The translations under genes and the position numbers were made by a program. The notes under the pieces are model-generated. The model saw only the letters and a program-made list of their open reading frames with translations. It made no database searches and was not told the DNA's origin. Below are positions 1-6,848 of a DNA stretch of 24,410 nt, piece by piece. The number at the start of each line of letters is the position of its first letter. Position 1 is the first letter of the stretch. This stretch comes from Christensenella sp. UBA6880 (GTDB taxonomy: Bacteria; Bacillota; Clostridia; Christensenellales; CAG-917), in contig DKCG01000033.1 in the NCBI GenBank assembly GCA_002449145.1, positions 1 through 24,410 of the forward strand, given 5' to 3'.

Positions 1-59
1 CACCTGAGGAAAGGGGAAATTCTAATTAGAGTACACGCCGTACACTTTTGTAGAGAAAG

Positions 60-114
60 AAAAAACGCCCCTCTTTTTTTTCGAGAGGGGCGTTGACAAA
101 GTTATTCGCCAAAT
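60..114 (-). terminator. Intrinsic terminator in a partial hairpin-repeat copy (downstream of uraA-upp)
   Basis: Read on the minus strand, AACGCCCCTCT pairs with AGAGGGGCGTT (85-95 with 64-74), the loop is A-rich, and the stem is followed by a T-rich run. This is a strong intrinsic terminator for the uraA-upp operon. It is preceded by GGCGAATAACTTTGTCAACGCC, the same start as the other repeats in this window, so it is a partial member of that family. Its far end is degenerate: there is no clear GTTCTTCATC and no mirrored outer arm. Bases 1-59 hold only a GTGTAC/GTACAC-type palindrome like the apex of other copies. Confidence 0.75.
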
Positions 115-130
115 AGCGCAGTTTTACTTT

Positions 131-260
131 AAATAAGAGCCTCAAATAGATGAAGAACAAGGAAACGCCCTTTTGCGAACCTGCCCAGCGTACTAAGCCG
201 TACGTGACAGGTGAACAAAAGGGCGTTGACACAGTTATTCGCTATTTGAGGCTCTTATTT
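131..260 (-). repeat. Hairpin repeat copy after upp; outer arms mirror the upp 3' end
   Basis: The outer arms AAATAAGAGCCTCAAATAG (131-149) and its exact reverse complement (242-260) form 19 perfect pairs, and the right arm contains the upp stop codon (257-255). Inside lie the family boundaries (CGAATAACTG at 241-232 and GTTCTTCATC at 158-149, minus strand). Next comes a 12-bp inner stem (164-175 with 216-227) and a GTACG/GTAC apex. On the minus-strand transcript this is one long interrupted hairpin just after upp, so it may also act as a terminator or 3' stabiliser. The inner stem sequence resembles those at 64-95 and 6102-6164. Confidence 0.85.
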
Positions 261-893
261 TGTGCCGAAGATACGGTCACCGGCATCCCCCAACCCCGGC
301 AAAATGTAGCCGTTCTCGTTGAGTTGACGGTCGAGCGTCGATACGTAAACTTCAACGTCGGGATGTTCGGAATGTACTTTTTCAACGCCTTCGGGCGCGC
401 CGATTATCGCAAGGAATTTGATGTGTTTGCAGCCGCGTTTTTTGAGAAGCGCGATTGCGTCGCAAGCACTGCCGCCCGTTGCGAGCATCGGGTCTACGAG
501 CATAACGACTTTGTCCTCGATGCCTTGGGGCAATTTGCAATAATATTCTTGCGGTTCGAGGGTTTCTTCGTTGCGGTACATACCGATGTGTCCGACCTTT
601 GCCGCAGGGAAAAGCGTGAGGATTCCGTCAACCATACCGAGTCCTGCGCGAAGGATAGGCACGATTGCGATAGAGTTTTCTTTCACGACGGTTTGTTCGA
701 CGGTTTCGAGCGGCGTTTCGACGGTTATGGTTTGGGTGGGAACGTCCTTGAACGCCTCGAACGCCATAAGCGTTGCGATTTCGCCGATGACCTCTCTGAA
801 TTGTTTGGTCGTTGTGTTTTTATCTCTTATGATTGCCACTTTGTGGCGAATGAGCGGATGATCCAGAATGTGTACGTTTGCGTATTCTTTCAT
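255..893 (-). CDS. upp: Uracil phosphoribosyltransferase
   Basis: This enzyme makes UMP from uracil and PRPP, the key cytosolic step of uracil salvage. The 212 residues match the usual family length of about 208-210. The PRPP-binding loop is visible as VDPMLATGGS in the second half, and the C-terminal uracil-binding signature GDAGDRIFGT is intact. The start codon follows GGAGGT with normal spacing. It lies 43 nt downstream of the uracil permease gene on the same strand, so the two are probably one transcript under the leader attenuator at 2657-2810. The stop codon lies inside the arm of a hairpin repeat. Identification is secure. Confidence 0.97.
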   Translation of the reverse strand: MKEYANVHILDHPLIRHKVAIIRDKNTTTKQFREVIGEIATLMAFEAFKDVPTQTITVETPLETVEQTVVKENSIAIVPILRAGLGMVDGILTLFPAAKVGHIGMYRNEETLEPQEYYCKLPQGIEDKVVMLVDPMLATGGSACDAIALLKKRGCKHIKFLAIIGAPEGVEKVHSEHPDVEVYVSTLDRQLNENGYILPGLGDAGDRIFGTK

Positions 894-936
894 AGTTTTA
901 CCTCCGTATTTTTGGTATATTCTTTTGTTTTAATAC

Positions 937-2595
937 TTATTTTTTGTCGGTAGATTCGAGTTTTTCTTCTGCTCTTTCTTCTTCGCGAAGTTCCTCTACG
1001 ACTTCTTCTTCCCTTTCTTTTTCTTCTGCCGCTTTAACAACGTCCACGCCGACGTCGAACGTTGCGTTGGGTGCGACTGCGCCGGTGATGAGGCTTTGCG
1101 GTTCTTCTACGACTTCTTCTTCGTTGCCGTCGCCGCCCTGTTTCTTTTCGATTGCGTCGATGATTGCGTGTACGACGATACCGAGCACGAGCGCGGTTGC
1201 GATGGAAGTGATGGTGATGGTCTTGGTTACGGTGCCGTCGCCTGCAAGCGCATACGGAATCTTGATTGAAAGTCCGCCGATACCTGAGATGAGGATTGTG
1301 GATACGGTAAAGAGGTTCTTGTTGTCGCCGAGATTGATGTCTTTGAACATTTTGAGACCGCTGACCGCGATGAATCCGTAAAGCGTGAGGCATACGCCGC
1401 CCATTACACAAGCGGGAATCGTGCGAAGAAGTGCCATAAGCGGGCTTATGAAGGAAAGCACTATGCACATACAAGCCGCAAGGAAGATTGTGGATACGGA
1501 AGCGTTTTTGGTGATTGCGACGCAACCGACGGATTCGCCGTAAGTGGTGTTGGGGCAAACGCCGAACACCGTGCCGACAATAGAGCCGACGCCGTCGCCG
1601 AGAAGGGTTCTCGAAAGACCCGGTTCGCCTTCGACGAGGTCGTGACCGATAATAGAGCCGAGGTTCTTGTGGTCTGCGATATGTTCTGCAAAGACGACAA
1701 GCGCGACGGGTACGAATGCGAGTACGACTTCGCCAACGCCCGCCCAAGTGATTGTGGTTGCAACGCCGTTGGTTGCGGTGCTGACCGCTTCGCTGACGTT
1801 GCCCGTGACGAGTTCTTTGATTGCCTCGATAAGAGCAAAGTCGGGATAGTTAAGGAAGGATTGGAATTTTGCGCCGACGCTCGCAGTGGAATCGCCGAGA
1901 GCCGCAAAGTTGTCCACGAGGGGTTGCCAGTTGACTATCTTGAGATATTCGACGTGGCAAGCATATCCGAAAATCGAGAAGAATGCCGCGACCGCATATC
2001 CTGCGCCGATACCGAGAATGAACGGAATGAGGCGACCCATTTTGAATTTCTTTTGAGTTGAGCAAATGCAAATCGTTATGAGCGTCACAAGGCCGCAGAA
2101 AAGCGCGACGAGGTTGTAACTTGCATTGACGGTTGCGCCGCTTGCTTTGGTGATGTCGCCCATTGCGCTTCCCGCAAGAGAAAGACCGATGAGTGCGACG
2201 GTGGGTCCGATGATGACGGGGGGCATAAGTTTTGAAACCCACTTGCTGCCGGCAAACTTGATTATGATTGCCAAAACGACGTATACGAGTCCTGCGAGGA
2301 TACCGCCGAGGATTACGCCGCAATATCCAAAGCAAAGCGCGGTCGAGAGCGAACTCAAAAACGCAAACGAACTCGAAATGATAACCGGGCTCTTAAATTT
2401 GGTGAAAAGCAGATACACTATCGTGCCGAGGCCTGCGCCGAGGATTGCCGCGGGGATTTGAGTCGGCAGACCGATAATGGTCGGAACTGCAATAGTGGCA
2501 GCCATAATTGCAAGCACTTGTTGGAATGCAAACACGAGGTTCTTGCCAAAAGCAGGTTTGTCATTGACGTCGTAAACGAGTTGATTTTTTGACAT
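937..2595 (-). CDS. uraA: Uracil permease, NCS2 family (nucleobase:cation symporter)
   Basis: This is an inner-membrane uracil symporter of the NCS2 family. Hydrophobic helices run from about residue 20 to 480. The substrate-site signatures are present: FAEHIADHKN, with the Glu and His known from UraA, and later NTTYGESVG. At 552 residues it is over 100 longer than E. coli UraA (429). The extra length comes from an insert in the middle (around GKFQSFLNYPDF to SEAVSTATNG, probably external) and a C-terminal tail of about 65 residues rich in Glu and Lys (EEKEREEEVVEELREEERAE). AGGAGAAAG precedes the ATG. It is the first large gene of the operon, with upp 43 nt downstream, and it is preceded by a leader ORF and terminator. 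Uracil is the likeliest substrate given upp; xanthine or uric acid is less likely. Confidence 0.93.
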   Translation of the reverse strand: MSKNQLVYDVNDKPAFGKNLVFAFQQVLAIMAATIAVPTIIGLPTQIPAAILGAGLGTIVYLLFTKFKSPVIISSSFAFLSSLSTALCFGYCGVILGGILAGLVYVVLAIIIKFAGSKWVSKLMPPVIIGPTVALIGLSLAGSAMGDITKASGATVNASYNLVALFCGLVTLITICICSTQKKFKMGRLIPFILGIGAGYAVAAFFSIFGYACHVEYLKIVNWQPLVDNFAALGDSTASVGAKFQSFLNYPDFALIEAIKELVTGNVSEAVSTATNGVATTITWAGVGEVVLAFVPVALVVFAEHIADHKNLGSIIGHDLVEGEPGLSRTLLGDGVGSIVGTVFGVCPNTTYGESVGCVAITKNASVSTIFLAACMCIVLSFISPLMALLRTIPACVMGGVCLTLYGFIAVSGLKMFKDINLGDNKNLFTVSTILISGIGGLSIKIPYALAGDGTVTKTITITSIATALVLGIVVHAIIDAIEKKQGGDGNEEEVVEEPQSLITGAVAPNATFDVGVDVVKAAEEKEREEEVVEELREEERAEEKLESTDKK

Positions 2596-2656
2596 TTGTC
2601 TTTCTCCTATATATATTTGTTGTTATCTTCTTACGCGCCTAACGCCGTTTGAGGGC

Positions 2657-2684
2657 AAAAAAAAGATGTCCGCTAGGGACATCT
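2657..2684 (-). terminator. Attenuator: intrinsic terminator in the uraA leader
   Basis: On the minus strand AGATGTCC-CTAGC-GGACATCT forms a perfect 8-bp stem followed immediately by eight T residues. It lies between the leader ORF and uraA, about 60 nt before the uraA start, so it must be read through for uraA-upp expression. Its 5' arm begins 3 nt after the leader stop codon, so a ribosome at that stop would cover the arm. A second inverted repeat, GCCTAACG (2693-2686) with CGTTAGGC (2644-2637), encloses the hairpin and could form a competing or extended structure. Confidence 0.88.
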
Positions 2685-2687
2685 ACG

Positions 2688-2810
2688 TTAGGCAATTTTT
2701 GAATCAATCGAGGGAAAGAGGCACTCGTCAAAGGAAGAAAAAACAATTTTTGCAACAGAGGCTGTTGCGAGAAGAATTGCTTTTTTGAGTTTGACAGCAC
2801 TTTGAGCCAT
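2688..2810 (-). CDS. uraA leader peptide (40 codons)
   Basis: This is a short ORF with a strong ribosome binding site (GGAGGGCTTT then ATG). It starts MAQSAVKLKK and ends PSIDSKIA, with the stop just before the attenuator hairpin. It sits 28 nt after a predicted -10 box. A hairpin GCAACAG-CCT-CTGTTGC (2768-2752) lies inside the ORF. It is followed by a pyrimidine-rich coding stretch containing GTTTTTTCTTCCTTTG and CTCTTTCCC. No amino acid is strongly repeated, so charged-tRNA sensing is unlikely. The layout (RBS, leader ORF, pause-like hairpin, U-rich tract, terminator next to the ORF stop) is that of the enterobacterial pyrBI attenuator. Translation is inferred, not shown. Confidence 0.72.
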   Translation of the reverse strand: MAQSAVKLKKAILLATASVAKIVFSSFDECLFPSIDSKIA

Positions 2811-2837
2811 AAAGCCCTCCGATTCACATTTGACAGT

Positions 2838-2866
2838 ATGTTAGCACAAACGAAAGAATCGCGCAA
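2838..2866 (-). promoter_or_regulatory. Promoter of the uraA-upp operon
   Basis: On the minus strand TTGCGC (2866-2861) is separated by 17 nt from TAACAT (2843-2838). The predicted transcript would begin around 2831, 20 nt or so before the leader ATG. The -10 match is only four of six, so this is a moderate call supported by the leader ORF and attenuator downstream. Confidence 0.5.
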
Positions 2867-2940
2867 CCGATTTCGACAAATTTTTCGCAAGAATACGAAT
2901 TGTGTTATCCGAGGGATTTCGAGAAAAGAAAGGATTTATT

Positions 2941-2964
2941 CGGGTGTGGGCAGAGCCCGCCCGC
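2941..2964 (-). terminator. Possible terminator after the radical SAM gene
   Basis: On the minus strand CGGGCGGGC-TCT-GCCCACACCCG forms an interrupted GC-rich hairpin about 13 nt after the stop codon of the radical SAM gene. It is followed by AATAAATCCTTTC, which is a poor U-tract, so termination is plausible but not certain. Confidence 0.4.
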
Positions 2965-2976
2965 AATTATTAATTG

Positions 2977-3867
2977 TTAATTATTAATTTTTTTCAATAT
3001 TTCTTGCAGAGCAGACAACTCAAAATTAGGCACGTATTCTTCCGTCGCGCTGTCAAGTTCTTGTGAAAATCCGTTTTGCAATCCTGCGACGAAAAACGCT
3101 TGCGTCGCCCTATCGTACTCTTGTTCGGTTATGCGCCTCGACAATATCGGGTGGTTAAACACGGCGGGCGTTGGGAAATACTGCCCCATAAGTGAAACGT
3201 ACATCGTATCGTCAATCGAAGATATATCTTGCAAAACCCCTCTCGTGTTTTCAAGTGCGCAAGGCAAAACGAGGTGTCTTACAATAACGCCTTTTTTCAT
3301 CATTCCGTCGCTGTCGAAAACGTCCTCGGGTTGCTGACGGCGCATTTCTTTTATCGCTTCGAGAGCGACTTCTCTATACCCTTTTGCGTGCGAATATTCC
3401 CACGCCAAATCGTTGTCGAAATACTTGAAATCGGGCAGATAAATATCCACCAAGCCTTCGAGTTTTTTGAGATTCTGCACGGTTTCGTATCCGCTACTAT
3501 TCCACACAATCGGTATTTTAAGTTGTCGTTTTGCAACTTTAAGCGTGTCTTTGAGCAAATTCGTGTAATTTGACGGCGTAACGAGGTTTACGTTGTGCGC
3601 GCCTATTTGTTGAAGATAAAGCATAAGCGACACGAGTTCGCTCTCGCTCACTTCGAGCCCTTTGCCTTCGTGCGAAATCTCGTAGTTTTGGCAGAACAGA
3701 CAGCGCAGATTGCACCCCGAAAAAAAGATAGTTCCGCTACCTCTCTCGCCCGACAAACACGGTTCTTCAAAATGATGCAATCCGACTCTGGCAATCTTGT
3801 ACATAATTCGGCTTTTTATATGGTGATATTTGTGTCGGGCAAAGGCGATATTCTGCTTTGCACGCAA
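2977..3867 (-). CDS. Radical SAM protein, PflA/PflX-like (COG1313 type)
   Basis: The core SFSGCNLRCLFCQNYEIS-type segment carries the CxxxCxxC motif that binds the [4Fe-4S] cluster and S-adenosylmethionine. The family signature KIARVGLHHFEEPCLSGERG precedes it. Its relatives are annotated as pyruvate formate-lyase activating enzyme homologues of unknown substrate, so the reaction is not known. Recognisable homology begins at MYKIARVG (ATG at 3804). The longer reading begins at a TTG at 3867, with GGAG 10 nt upstream. Neither reading contains the N-terminal CxxCPRxC segment that I expect in many relatives. The gene follows the nucleoside kinase at 3929 by about 60 nt on the same strand and may be co-transcribed. 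Confidence 0.8.
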   Translation of the reverse strand: MRAKQNIAFARHKYHHIKSRIMYKIARVGLHHFEEPCLSGERGSGTIFFSGCNLRCLFCQNYEISHEGKGLEVSESELVSLMLYLQQIGAHNVNLVTPSNYTNLLKDTLKVAKRQLKIPIVWNSSGYETVQNLKKLEGLVDIYLPDFKYFDNDLAWEYSHAKGYREVALEAIKEMRRQQPEDVFDSDGMMKKGVIVRHLVLPCALENTRGVLQDISSIDDTMYVSLMGQYFPTPAVFNHPILSRRITEQEYDRATQAFFVAGLQNGFSQELDSATEEYVPNFELSALQEILKKINN

Positions 3868-3928
3868 TCGGATAAGGCTCCGCCCCTCCGTATTTATTAT
3901 CTTTGCTTTTTCTCTGCCTCATGCAAAA

Positions 3929-5587
3929 TCAGACATCGAAACAACTGCCGCCTATAAACTCTCTCAAAAGCGAGTTGCACGGGATAAGACTTTCGTCATC
4001 TATCGTCTTGAAATATTTGAGATATTTGATAAGTCTGTTTGCAACGATAAATTGCGGGTCGGTGTCCTTGATTTCTTTGAGTGCGGGCAGCGCGAGTTTT
4101 TTGAGTACGCAAAGTTCGTAAGCAAGCGCGGAATTGAACACGAAGTCCACGCCCTCTTGCCACGGATATATCCATCTGAATTCGCCGTTTCTCACGCTCG
4201 ACCACATATCTATCGTGTTCTTTGCGGGATAGTTTCTGAACTGCATATCCCTCACGATTCTGCGGATAAGTCGCAAGTCCGTTATACTGAGCGGCGAATG
4301 GTCGTCAACGTTTATGGTAAGTTGCGGCGCAATGTAGATTTTGAATTTTTGGTGCTTTGGTATGGACGCGGTGAGTTTTTCGTTGAGAGCGTGTATGCCC
4401 TCTATTATTATGGGGCTATGCTCGTCAACTCTTATCGTGCGTCCTTTTTCCTTTACGCCCTTCGAAAAATTGAAACTCGGAAGCGTGACTTCTTCACCGT
4501 TTATCAAATCGAAAAGGTCCTTGTTGAACTGCTCGATGTCGAGGCATTCGACGTGTTCGAGGTCAACCTCGTTTGCCGCCTTGCCCTGCTTTTTGCATAT
4601 CTTTTCGCGTTCGAGATAGTAGTCGTCCATAGAAATCATAACGGGATTTATGCCCCTCGATATGAGTTCTATGCGCACTCTGTTGCAGAACGTGGTCTTG
4701 CCGCTCGAACTCGGACCCGCAATACAGATGAGGCGGATATTTTCGATGTCGCTCTCGATTTTTCTGCCGAGTTCGGAAAGCATAGAGTTTTGCCTTGCTT
4801 CGCACATCTGCACGAAATCGAGAACTTTGCCGTCCTCGACCTTTTCGTTTATGTCGGCAACAGTTCCCGTTTTCGTCTTGTTCGCCCAAACAGTCGCTCT
4901 TTGAAGGGTTTTGCCGTAAGTGCTTTCTTCCACAAATTCGGGTATCTCGGCGTTGAGTTCCGAGCGCGGATATTGAATGATTATGCCCGGGCTGTACGGC
5001 ATAAGGTTGTAACTGAATATGCACCCCGTGGACGGCACCATATACGCGTGCAAATAGTCGTAATAGTCACCGCAAACGTAGATGTTCACCAAACTTTCGG
5101 GGCGATACGGCAATATGCGCAACTTGTCGTCGCGTTGCATCTTCTCGAAAATCTCGCGCGCCTCGTCCGTCGAAACGGTGATACGCTCGATAGGCATATC
5201 AGCCTTTATGATTCGGTCAACTTCTTTGCGGATTTCGTCCGTCGCCTTGGACACGTTGAAACCTTTGGTGAGAATCTGGCAGAAAATCGAGCGCGACGCA
5301 TTGTAACCGAAGCGTATGCGCACGTCGGGATAAAGATTGTGAAACGCCATTGCCACGATATATCTCAAACTTGCCTCGTACGCCTTTGCCGCTTCGTTGT
5401 TTTCGATGCCCAAAAACTCGATTGTCTTTCCGTCGTCCTTGCTTGAAAGTTTGCGATTGAGTTCTTTGATTTGCGAGCCGAGTTTGCACACGGCGTATTT
5501 GCGCCTATCTTCTTGTTTTAGCAAGTCAAGCACTCTCGTGCCTTCCTTGACTTGCTTTTCGATTCCGTTTACAAAAACATTTATCAT
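3929..5587 (-). CDS. Nucleoside (uridine) kinase-like protein with N-terminal TGS domain
   Basis: This 552-residue protein has three parts. Residues about 1-65 are a ubiquitin-like TGS domain (MINVFVNGIEKQVKEGTRVL). A region resembling the threonyl-tRNA synthetase editing-side domain follows. The C-terminal half is a P-loop kinase of the uridine kinase/phosphoribulokinase superfamily, with Walker A GPSSSGKTT and a downstream MDDYYLER signature typical of uridine kinases. It probably phosphorylates a nucleoside using a nucleoside triphosphate in the cytosol; the exact substrate is not visible. An in-frame extension upstream to 5644 exists, but the start at 5587 has a clear GAGGGGAAA site, so I prefer it. 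The nearby uracil salvage genes fit a pyrimidine role. A TATAAT box lies at 5653-5648. Confidence 0.88.
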   Translation of the reverse strand: MINVFVNGIEKQVKEGTRVLDLLKQEDRRKYAVCKLGSQIKELNRKLSSKDDGKTIEFLGIENNEAAKAYEASLRYIVAMAFHNLYPDVRIRFGYNASRSIFCQILTKGFNVSKATDEIRKEVDRIIKADMPIERITVSTDEAREIFEKMQRDDKLRILPYRPESLVNIYVCGDYYDYLHAYMVPSTGCIFSYNLMPYSPGIIIQYPRSELNAEIPEFVEESTYGKTLQRATVWANKTKTGTVADINEKVEDGKVLDFVQMCEARQNSMLSELGRKIESDIENIRLICIAGPSSSGKTTFCNRVRIELISRGINPVMISMDDYYLEREKICKKQGKAANEVDLEHVECLDIEQFNKDLFDLINGEEVTLPSFNFSKGVKEKGRTIRVDEHSPIIIEGIHALNEKLTASIPKHQKFKIYIAPQLTINVDDHSPLSITDLRLIRRIVRDMQFRNYPAKNTIDMWSSVRNGEFRWIYPWQEGVDFVFNSALAYELCVLKKLALPALKEIKDTDPQFIVANRLIKYLKYFKTIDDESLIPCNSLLREFIGGSCFDV

Positions 5588-5647
5588 TTTCCCCTCACTT
5601 TGCGCAAAACCGATTGTGCAAAACGCTTGATTGATTATTTTCACATA

Positions 5648-5653
5648 ATTATA
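5648..5653 (-). promoter_or_regulatory. Candidate -10 box for the nucleoside kinase gene
   Basis: TATAAT on the minus strand lies about 60 nt upstream of the start at 5587. The best -35 candidate (TTTATA, 18 nt upstream) is weak, so only the -10 hexamer is convincing. Confidence 0.4.
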
Positions 5654-5799
5654 CTCGCCGTTTCCGCCAAATATAAATATTTATGACACTTATAGTATTG
5701 TATCATACGAAAACCCCGTTTTCAAGACGGAAATATTTTCGCAGTTTTTGATAAGGATAAAAGGATTTGAGATGGCATACGTTGAAATTTTTGGATATG

Positions 5800-5976
5800 T
5801 TGTAAAAGTGCGATATTGAGATGAAGAACGCGTTTTGTAAAAGTGCGATATTGAGATGAAGAATGCGAAAGGCACGGCTTGAATCAAAACCCAGTGTACA
5901 TAGGCGTACACGGTTTTGAGGCAGGGTGTGCCTGACACAGTTAGTCGCTCAATCACACAATTTGTAAAAGTGCACC
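5800..5976 (-). repeat. Hairpin repeat copy with tandem 35-bp flank duplications
   Basis: Two copies of a roughly 30-bp unit, beginning TTGTAAAAGTGCGATATTGAG and ending ATGAAGAA, start at 5800 and 5835. A short piece (TTGTAAAAGTGC) recurs at 5962. Between the second and third lies a full element: family boundary GATGAAGAAT near 5855-5864 and CAGTTAGTCGC near 5938-5948, inner stem AGGCAC/GTGCCT (5870-5875, 5928-5933) and apex CAAAACC..GTGTAC..GTACAC..GGTTTTG (5885-5918). The two outer arms pair over only about 6 bp. The right arm instead copies the right arm of the element at 6070-6246, which suggests duplication from that neighbour. Confidence 0.75.
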
Positions 5977-5981
5977 AAATC

Positions 5982-6052
5982 GATGCATAACGCGAAAGAG
6001 GCACTCGAACGGCAACCCTAATTTACTAATCGTAAAAGAGGCAAATTTATAA
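5982..6052 (-). repeat. Degenerate half-copy of the hairpin repeat
   Basis: On the plus strand ATGCATAACGCGAAA is followed by GGCAACCCTAATTTACTA and CGTAAA. This matches, in order, the left half of the neighbouring full copy (ATGAAGAACGCGAAA then GGCAACCCTAATTTACTA then GTAAAT). The sequence between the two conserved blocks differs, and the complementary half is missing. The rest of 5654-6069 is AT-rich and shows no gene. Confidence 0.6.
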
Positions 6053-6067
6053 TCAAAATATTTTTAT

Positions 6068-6248
6068 ATTAAAATTGCGTGATTGAGATGAAGAACGCGA
6101 AAACGCCCCTTATATGGCAACCCTAATTTACTATGCGTAAATGAGTTGACAGATAAGGGGCGTTGTAAGGAACGAAGTGACGGAATAGCGATTGCTACGC
6201 TTGCGTCAATCGCGTCCAAAGTTATTCGCTCAATCACACAATTTTAAT
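6068..6248 (-). repeat. Hairpin repeat copy after the LURP-one gene; outer arms mirror the gene 3' end
   Basis: The outer arms 6068-6087 and 6229-6248 pair over 20 positions. The one non-Watson-Crick pair would be a U-G wobble in the minus-strand RNA. The right arm contains the TAA stop of the gene ending at 6244 and 2 nt of its last codon. Inside are the family boundaries (CGAATAACTT and GTTCTTCATC, minus strand) and a 12-bp inner stem AACGCCCCTTAT/ATAAGGGGCGTT (6102-6113, 6153-6164). A small ATTTAC-TATGC-GTAAAT apex follows. An extra inserted hairpin GCGATTG/CAATCGC (about 6187-6213) is specific to this copy. Confidence 0.85.
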
Positions 6249-6738
6249 GGGAAGGGTGGCAAACAAGGTCATACCACAACCCCACCAACACACCGTACGC
6301 AGGGTTTATGCGATTTTCGTCGATGTCGATGACGTAGGTGTCGCGGAAGGATAAAAGTTTTTTGCGTGCTTTGACGGCGAGAGTTTTGCCATTTGAGTCG
6401 AGAAGATAGGCTTTCATATGGAAAGGACCTGCCTTAATTTTGAAGTTAAGATTGCCTTGCGACGATACGGCGCGACGGAAGCACAAAAACGGCAACTTCT
6501 CGTTGATGACGCACACTTGATTGCCGCGCGCGTCGGAGATTGAAAACCAAGACGTGAAAACTTTTTTAAGCTCGGATTGCATACGCGCAATCGGCGCGCC
6601 GTCGGGCGTAAACAGAACGACGTTGGTCATAAATCTGTCCCACTGTCTTTCGGCAAAGAATACGGTTTGCCCTTCTTTGGTCTTTATTTCGAATTTTGCA
6701 CCGACGGTGAAATACTTTTGTTTGATGATTATCCTCAT
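6244..6738 (-). CDS. LURP-one-related / tubby-like family protein
   Basis: This 164-residue protein starts MRIIIKQKYFTVGAKFEI and alternates short beta-strand segments (FAERQWDRFMTNVVLF, LDSNGKTLAVKARKKL, FRDTYVIDID). That pattern is typical of the LURP-one/YxjI family, which shares the tubby and phospholipid scramblase fold. No enzymatic function is established for bacterial members, and nothing in the sequence suggests one. There is no signal peptide. GGAGGGAATT precedes the ATG at 6738; a start at 6753 would place the ribosome site inside the gene, so 6738 is preferred. Its stop codon lies in the arm of a hairpin repeat. It appears to be monocistronic, downstream of the folate operon. Confidence 0.75.
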   Translation of the reverse strand: MRIIIKQKYFTVGAKFEIKTKEGQTVFFAERQWDRFMTNVVLFTPDGAPIARMQSELKKVFTSWFSISDARGNQVCVINEKLPFLCFRRAVSSQGNLNFKIKAGPFHMKAYLLDSNGKTLAVKARKKLLSFRDTYVIDIDENRINPAYGVLVGLWYDLVCHPSH

Positions 6739-6848
6739 AATTCCCTCCGACAATTTGCGAATAATATTCGTACTAAATGTAGTTTATCATACAATATGAA
6801 TATTTGCAAGCATATAACATATATTTGTTTGACGAAAGCGAACAGTCG

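Noticed and set aside
131..260. Integron attC sites
   Set aside because: The elements follow stop codons and fold as hairpins, but I find no RYYYAAC/GTTRRRY core sites, no integrase and no cassette-like genes. The outer arms differ per gene, unlike attC.
150..953. Long plus-strand open frame opposite upp
   Set aside because: It is antisense to a certain gene, begins inside a hairpin repeat, has no ribosome site and shows Arg/Asp/Phe-rich shadow composition.
2639..2890. 83-codon minus-strand ORF over the uraA leader
   Set aside because: It runs across the attenuator in a different frame with no ribosome site. The 40-codon ORF at 2688-2810 has a strong one and ends at the terminator.
3830..5446. 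538-codon plus-strand open frame opposite the nucleoside kinase
   Set aside because: It mirrors the codon bias of the real gene, has no recognisable domain, and is incompatible with the clear kinase motifs on the other strand.
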